A stretch of 64,000 nucleotides of DNA. It comes from Natrinema halophilum (GTDB lineage: Archaea > Halobacteriota > Halobacteria > Halobacteriales > Natrialbaceae). The notes under the pieces are model-generated. The model ran no database searches. It was not told the DNA's origin and saw nothing but the letters and a program-made list of their open reading frames with translations. The translations under genes were made by a program, and so were the position numbers. Within the stretch, counting starts at the first letter, position 1. Each line of letters opens with the position of its first letter. Shown piece by piece: positions 63,333 through 64,000 of this stretch. Location: positions 4,154,001 to 4,218,000 of the forward strand of contig NZ_CP058601.1 of assembly GCF_013402815.2 (NCBI RefSeq), in the 5' to 3' direction.

Positions 63333-63626
63333 TCAAGTGACGTACAGCGAGTACGCGATCACGATAAACCCGGCGAGGACCAGCAAGCTTTCGAGCAAGA
63401 CGCCTCTCATAAGCGGGACGGAAAGCAGTTCGTACAGCATGCCGGCCAGTACGAGCCCGAGCGTCACGAGGCCGAAACCGAGCGCGAGATACCCCAGTGC
63501 CGGCTGTCGCGTTCGCCGATATGCCTTGTACGCGAAGAAGGTGATGATGCCGCCGACGGTGAGGACGAGCGTTTTGACGATCGCAAGCGCGATCGCGGTC
63601 GGCATAGCCGCGGCGTAGAACGACAT
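63333..63626 (-). CDS. Haloarchaeal three-helix membrane protein (DUF7521-like)
   Basis: The 97-residue protein has three hydrophobic segments (about 9-31, 44-66 and 73-94), with basic YKAYRRTRQPALGYLALGFG between the first two. This resembles a compact haloarchaeal membrane family often next to transcription regulators (recalled as DUF7521). No regulator adjoins it here. ATG 63626 (MSFYAAAMPTAIALA) is preferred. Function unknown. Confidence 0.65.
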   Translation of the reverse strand: MSFYAAAMPTAIALAIVKTLVLTVGGIITFFAYKAYRRTRQPALGYLALGFGLVTLGLVLAGMLYELLSVPLMRGVLLESLLVLAGFIVIAYSLYVT

Positions 63627-63777
63627 GTCTGTTCTCACTCCGATATTCAAGACCTGTACCAAGAACCTTGCCGTTCCTGAAAGCCGTGGTCCGTGCCAGC
63701 CACTCCCACAGTCCGGCGTCGATCAACCCGGTCAGTGTCGCGAACCGTTTTGGTCGTGGCGACCGGAGACGAATTCG

Positions 63778-64000
63778 ATGACTCGACTTGTCGAACTCGA
63801 TGCGACGGGACCGCGAAAACTCGAGGCGTCCGATATCGACGACGTGAATGGCGACATCGCAGTCTGCCGGTGTGGGCTCTCGAACTCGTTTCCCTTTTGC
63901 GACGGGAGCCATCGGCAGACCCGCGACGAAGACGACGAAACGACCTACGTCTACGAGGAGGGACGGCGATGTGAAGTCGAGCGGGTCGTGACGACCGACG
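63778..64000 (+). CDS. CDGSH iron-sulfur domain protein, 3' end cut
   Basis: The visible 74 residues read MTRLVELDATGPRKLEASDI and then the cluster motif CRCGLSNSFPFCDGSH (CxC...CDGSH at about 31-46). CDGSH (mitoNEET-type) domains hold a 2Fe-2S cluster with three Cys and one His ligand. The gene continues past the window edge. Haloarchaeal copies are small cytoplasmic redox proteins. Confidence 0.88.
   Translation, partial: MTRLVELDATGPRKLEASDIDDVNGDIAVCRCGLSNSFPFCDGSHRQTRDEDDETTYVYEEGRRCEVERVVTTD

Overview
The window is chromosomal DNA of a haloarchaeon (class Halobacteria; the mix of genes would fit Natrialbales, but that is inference). Support comes from GC-rich DNA with very acidic proteins, TATA boxes 25-29 bp upstream of leaderless starts, Tat-type secretion signals, PGF-CTERM-like surface anchors, a CetZ tubulin homologue, a HalOD1 domain, F420 and archaeosine biosynthesis genes, and many small haloarchaeal zinc-finger proteins. 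No rRNA, tRNA, CRISPR array or intact transposase gene was recognised.

Layout. 1-6 kb: a partial winged-helix regulator facing a PadR-like gene across a CGTAAT operator, a sulfatase/methyltransferase pair, an MDR oxidoreductase and MoaB. 6.2-11.7 kb (minus strand): TrkA between two stand-alone AsnC-type ligand-binding domains, a scar made of broken thymidylate kinase and AsnC fragments, a lipoprotein, a PH-domain protein, a Yip1-like protein and intact Tmk. 11.8-19.1 kb: an SDR, CetZ, and the F420 genes cofC, cofG and cofH around a deaminase and a second SDR. 19.4-30.5 kb: a two-helix ion channel, purine genes (purC, purU, purS, purQ), a MoaD-type beta-grasp protein, a four-helix membrane protein resembling Pycsar effectors, a formamidase-family enzyme, a HalOD1 protein and a REC-PAS-PAS histidine kinase. 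30.6-36.9 kb: a complete peptide ABC transporter operon (SBP, two permeases, two ATPases). 37.4-53.7 kb: the archaeosine set (RaSEA, TgtA, ArcS) interleaved with surface proteins: a 30-sequon glycoprotein candidate, three Tat-exported PQQ-like propellers plus a decayed fourth, and a large PGF-CTERM protein. 53.7-64 kb: glycan-type transferases, MBL, YkgJ, TRAM, radical SAM, Hsp20-like, FAD oxidoreductase and CDGSH genes.

How the genes work together. TgtA inserts preQ0 at tRNA position 15, and ArcS with RaSEA turns it into archaeosine, so the window carries the whole tRNA part of that pathway. CofG and CofH build the F420 chromophore and CofC activates the side chain. PurC, PurS and PurQ act in de novo purine synthesis, and PurU releases formate from formyl-THF.

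The least ordinary parts are the chimeric tmk/AsnC scar, several short tandem repeats (47, 27, 32, 18 and 17 bp), two related MITE-like elements, the propeller family with its decaying member beside nos-like gene fragments, and the solitary Pycsar-effector-like membrane protein. Family assignments rest on reading the translated sequence and on memory of the families; no database search was run.
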